A DNA stretch of 38,602 nt, taken from the NCBI GenBank assembly GCA_052035295.1, contig JBPOHS010000170.1, forward strand, positions 1 to 38,602. The letters are read 5' to 3'. The notes beneath the pieces were generated by a model that saw nothing but the letters and a program-made list of their open reading frames with translations, did no database searches and was not told the DNA's origin. The DNA comes from HdN1 sp052035295. GTDB taxonomy: Bacteria; Pseudomonadota; Gammaproteobacteria; Pseudomonadales; Ketobacteraceae. Position numbers and translations under genes: made by a program. Shown piece after piece: positions 38,571 through 38,602 of this stretch (positions within the stretch are counted from its first letter, which is position 1; every line of letters starts with the position of its first letter).

Positions 38571-38602
38571 GCGTCTGTCACTCAGGGTAACCAGGGAACT
38601 TC

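Overview
This window (38.6 kb, moderately GC-rich, no RNA genes seen) looks like a gammaproteobacterial chromosome. Evidence for that is a ZapE-type cell-division ATPase, a PEP synthase whose catalytic histidine sits where it does in E. coli, a BLUF photosensor, lipoproteins with LxAC lipoboxes, and a secreted GH16 glucanase with ricin-type lectin domains. The last is typical of polysaccharide-degrading marine or soil Gammaproteobacteria. I cannot name the genus.

Left flank (1-8.6 kb): a minus-strand pair atpC-ppsA (ppsA runs off the left edge), with an ATP-synthase epsilon gene standing apart from any visible atp operon. Then come a remnant of a GNAT acetyltransferase, a small membrane protein, a large lipoprotein hydrolase of the CocE/S15 family, a GH16 beta-1,3-glucanase-type enzyme with two beta-trefoil domains, and a convergent zapE. 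zapE carries a perfect 21-bp inverted repeat inside its coding sequence.

Centre (8.9-32.0 kb): one uninterrupted plus-strand block of 15 tightly packed or overlapping genes that encodes a contractile, phage-tail-like injection machine. The order is a terminator-like protein with a lectin-like domain, sheath, tube, a putative assembly chaperone, a low-complexity protein, a distal-tail-like protein, a 1147-aa helical tape-measure-like protein, a second large protein with membrane helices and an M23 metallopeptidase domain, gpD-like hub, gpV-like spike, PAAR-like tip, gp25 wedge, gpJ wedge, a gpI-like protein with a large beta-propeller, and three fibre or adhesin-like proteins. One of the last three carries a striking array of Asn-rich, Phe/Tyr-core heptads. 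There are no capsid, portal, terminase, integrase, holin or endolysin genes, no T6SS membrane-complex genes, and no AAA+ ATPase of the eCIS type. The locus is therefore best described as a stand-alone, non-canonical contractile injection system; how its particles would be released or anchored is not evident. The best candidate for the delivered activity is the membrane-helix/M23 protein, which could breach an envelope and cut peptidoglycan.

Right flank (32.2-38.6 kb): a short BLUF blue-light sensor, a convergent beta-propeller lipoprotein, then a plus-strand group of a DOMON-like protein, a NamZ/DUF1343 exo-N-acetylmuramidase and a molybdopterin oxidoreductase with an N-terminal 4Fe-4S site. 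These look like ordinary chromosomal genes. The injection system thus appears to sit as an island between zapE and the BLUF gene, although no integrase, tRNA or direct-repeat boundary was recognised.
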